A program made the position numbers and the translations under genes. Under the pieces are notes generated by a model. The model worked only from the letters and a program-made list of their open reading frames with translations, searched no databases and had not been told where the DNA came from. A stretch of 36,070 bases of DNA from Bacteroidota bacterium (GTDB lineage: Bacteria > Bacteroidota > Bacteroidia > Chitinophagales > Chitinophagaceae): the NCBI GenBank assembly GCA_003175695.1, contig PSRA01000047.1:1-36070 (forward strand), read 5' to 3'. This document shows positions 34,939-36,070 of this stretch, one piece after another; the first letter of the stretch is position 1, and every line of letters starts with the position of its first letter.

Positions 34939-35922
34939 TTAATGAAATCCTCCGATGGCGCCACCGGGAGCATGACTGTTTTCAATATCGTCTTTATATC
35001 TTTTGAGAGCTGCTATGATATTATCGACGATTTCTGACTGTCCCTTGTCGCTATTCAGGTATTCTTCTTCTTCTTTATTTGTTATAAAACCTGTTTCTAT
35101 TAAAATGCTGGGCATACCTGTGGCCTGCAAAACCCAAATGCCCTTGTTATTTCTTTGCATTACCCCATCACTTTTCCTTCCTGATTTGCTGAATTCATCT
35201 TCAACATATGATGCAAGCAGTGCACTATTATCAAAATATTTCTTTTCATAGAGTTGAGCCCTGATCTTTGCTTCAGGCGTATTCAGGTCAAGAATATTCG
35301 TGCTGTCCTCAACATCTTCTCCACCCTCATCGCCACGATCATTGATTGATCCACCCTTAGGACCACTTCTGTCGGCGGCCCATATATATGTTTGCGTTCC
35401 AATCCTCGTATTCTTCACCCAGTACGCTTCATAGATTGGTTCTTTGACCAGTTTCTTTTTCTTCTTACTTCCTTTTCCCACATATTTGTAAACATTTTTG
35501 TGACCAACTACGCGCTTAGCATAAAAGCCGCCTGCCGGTTGTCCGTTGGCGTTGCAATGAATGCTGACGAATAAATCTCCCCTGGCTTTATTGGCCATAT
35601 CGGCCCGAACGCGCAAGGCTTCGTGAATATCATCTCCATTTCCAGGCAATATGTCGCTGGTGCGCGTAAACACAACTTTAATATCCGGGAATTCTTTTTG
35701 AATGGCATTGCCCAATTTCAATGAAATGTCCAGGGCAACATCTGCTTCATGCGATGTTAAACCTTTTGCCCCCGGATCAATCCCACCATGTCCGGGATCG
35801 ATAATAATCGTGCGGATTTTTGGCGGTTTTTGCGCGTCAGGATTTTTTTTGAAAGAGGAAAATGTAAAGATCAGGGATAAGAAAAGGAAAACGGATATCG
35901 TTCTCAGCTTACTTTGTTTCAT
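34939..35922 (-). CDS. N-acetylmuramoyl-L-alanine amidase (Amidase_3)
   Basis: A zinc amidase that cuts the bond between MurNAc and the stem peptide in peptidoglycan, acting in the periplasm during cell separation. Signal sequence LRTISVFLFLSLIFTFSSF is followed by the catalytic domain: IIIDPGHGGIDPGAKG (zinc His45), SHEADVALD (Glu59), FVSIHCNAN (His122) and the catalytic LIETGFITN (Glu276). Between His122 and the final motif there is a long insert, with a lysine-rich turn (GKGSKKKKKLVKEP) and an acidic one (DRGDEGGEDVEDS), as is usual for the Bacteroidota branch; no LysM or SPOR domain is seen. ATG at 35922. It diverges from the truncated gene at the window edge and lies 156 bases before the MCE gene. 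Confidence 0.93.
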   Translation of the reverse strand: MKQSKLRTISVFLFLSLIFTFSSFKKNPDAQKPPKIRTIIIDPGHGGIDPGAKGLTSHEADVALDISLKLGNAIQKEFPDIKVVFTRTSDILPGNGDDIHEALRVRADMANKARGDLFVSIHCNANGQPAGGFYAKRVVGHKNVYKYVGKGSKKKKKLVKEPIYEAYWVKNTRIGTQTYIWAADRSGPKGGSINDRGDEGGEDVEDSTNILDLNTPEAKIRAQLYEKKYFDNSALLASYVEDEFSKSGRKSDGVMQRNNKGIWVLQATGMPSILIETGFITNKEEEEYLNSDKGQSEIVDNIIAALKRYKDDIENSHAPGGAIGGFH

Positions 35923-35971
35923 TTTAACACTAGGATTGTATTCTACACGTATTCTTTAAACTGGTAAACCC

Positions 35972-35979
35972 TATTTTTG
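35972..35979 (+). promoter_or_regulatory. -7 promoter box for the truncated right-edge gene
   Basis: TATTTTTG matches TAnnTTTG exactly and lies 14 bases before the ATG at 35994, implying a very short leader. No TTTG is found at the -33 distance. Confidence 0.45.
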
Positions 35980-35993
35980 TATCAATACAAGGT

Positions 35994-36070
35994 ATGAATA
36001 ACGGACGCAAAATTAACTCAAAATATGTTCCGGCGTTGATTTTTACCGCGTTATTCTTCTGTATAACGCT
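35994..36070 (+). CDS. Truncated exported protein, possibly LptD
   Basis: Only the first 25 codons are present (starting MNNGRKINSKYVPALI and continuing FTALFFCIT); the gene runs off the right edge. A basic start and a hydrophobic stretch make a signal peptide. In many Bacteroidota the gene divergent from this amidase encodes an LPS-assembly protein LptD, and the OstA-like and MCE genes alongside would suit that, but nothing in the visible residues proves it. Start and direction are supported by the -7 box just upstream. Confidence 0.5.
   Translation, partial: MNNGRKINSKYVPALIFTALFFCIT

Noticed and set aside
1-36070. CRISPR arrays, phage, integrase, defence or toxin-antitoxin genes
   Set aside because: I saw no regularly spaced repeats and no such protein families on either strand.

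Overview
The window looks like ordinary chromosome from a Bacteroidota member, most likely Chitinophagales/Chitinophagaceae-like. The evidence is family content (a TonB-dependent receptor with a carboxypeptidase-like N-terminal domain, a DUF5686 protein, a GSCFA protein, OstA-like and MCE proteins, a GH109 enzyme, a SMUG2-type glycosylase), the scarcity of Shine-Dalgarno sites, and repeated Bacteroidota-type -7 promoter boxes (TAnnTTTG). Thirty complete protein genes and one truncated gene at the right edge are supported. I see no tRNA, rRNA, CRISPR array, transposase or phage gene.

Layout. 1-2734: metK, a Nudix hydrolase and an RlmB-like rRNA methyltransferase. 2833-6557: two paralogous HTH regulators with near-identical promoters, enclosing a fatty acid hydroxylase and a DUF6134-like secreted protein; a short relic of a second hydroxylase 3' end lies between those two. 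6583-8527: an HMG-CoA lyase-like enzyme and a GSCFA protein. 8563-10985: a GH109 alpha-N-acetylgalactosaminidase-like protein and a NahK-like sugar kinase, a probable two-gene GalNAc-salvage operon. 11080-13614: SMUG2-type DNA glycosylase, miaE and bioF; miaE and bioF diverge from overlapping, inverted promoter boxes.

13925-21035: a penicillin-acylase-family hydrolase, a small membrane protein, then a three-gene minus-strand operon (acyl-CoA-forming semialdehyde dehydrogenase, class III aminotransferase, P1-family aminopeptidase) suited to beta-amino-acid breakdown. 21242-28818: DUF5686 outer-membrane protein, trhO, purC and a TonB-dependent receptor. 28930-32052: ychF, a fused SpmA/SpmB-type membrane protein and a small outer-membrane protein. 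32173-36070: a cell-envelope block (amidase, MCE/MlaD protein, OstA-like protein) with a divergent truncated gene that may be lptD.

No clear undescribed defence or mobile system is present. The best leads are the duplicated regulator/lipid-enzyme locus, the GH109-kinase pair, the inverted promoter boxes between miaE and bioF, and two families of palindromic intergenic repeats.
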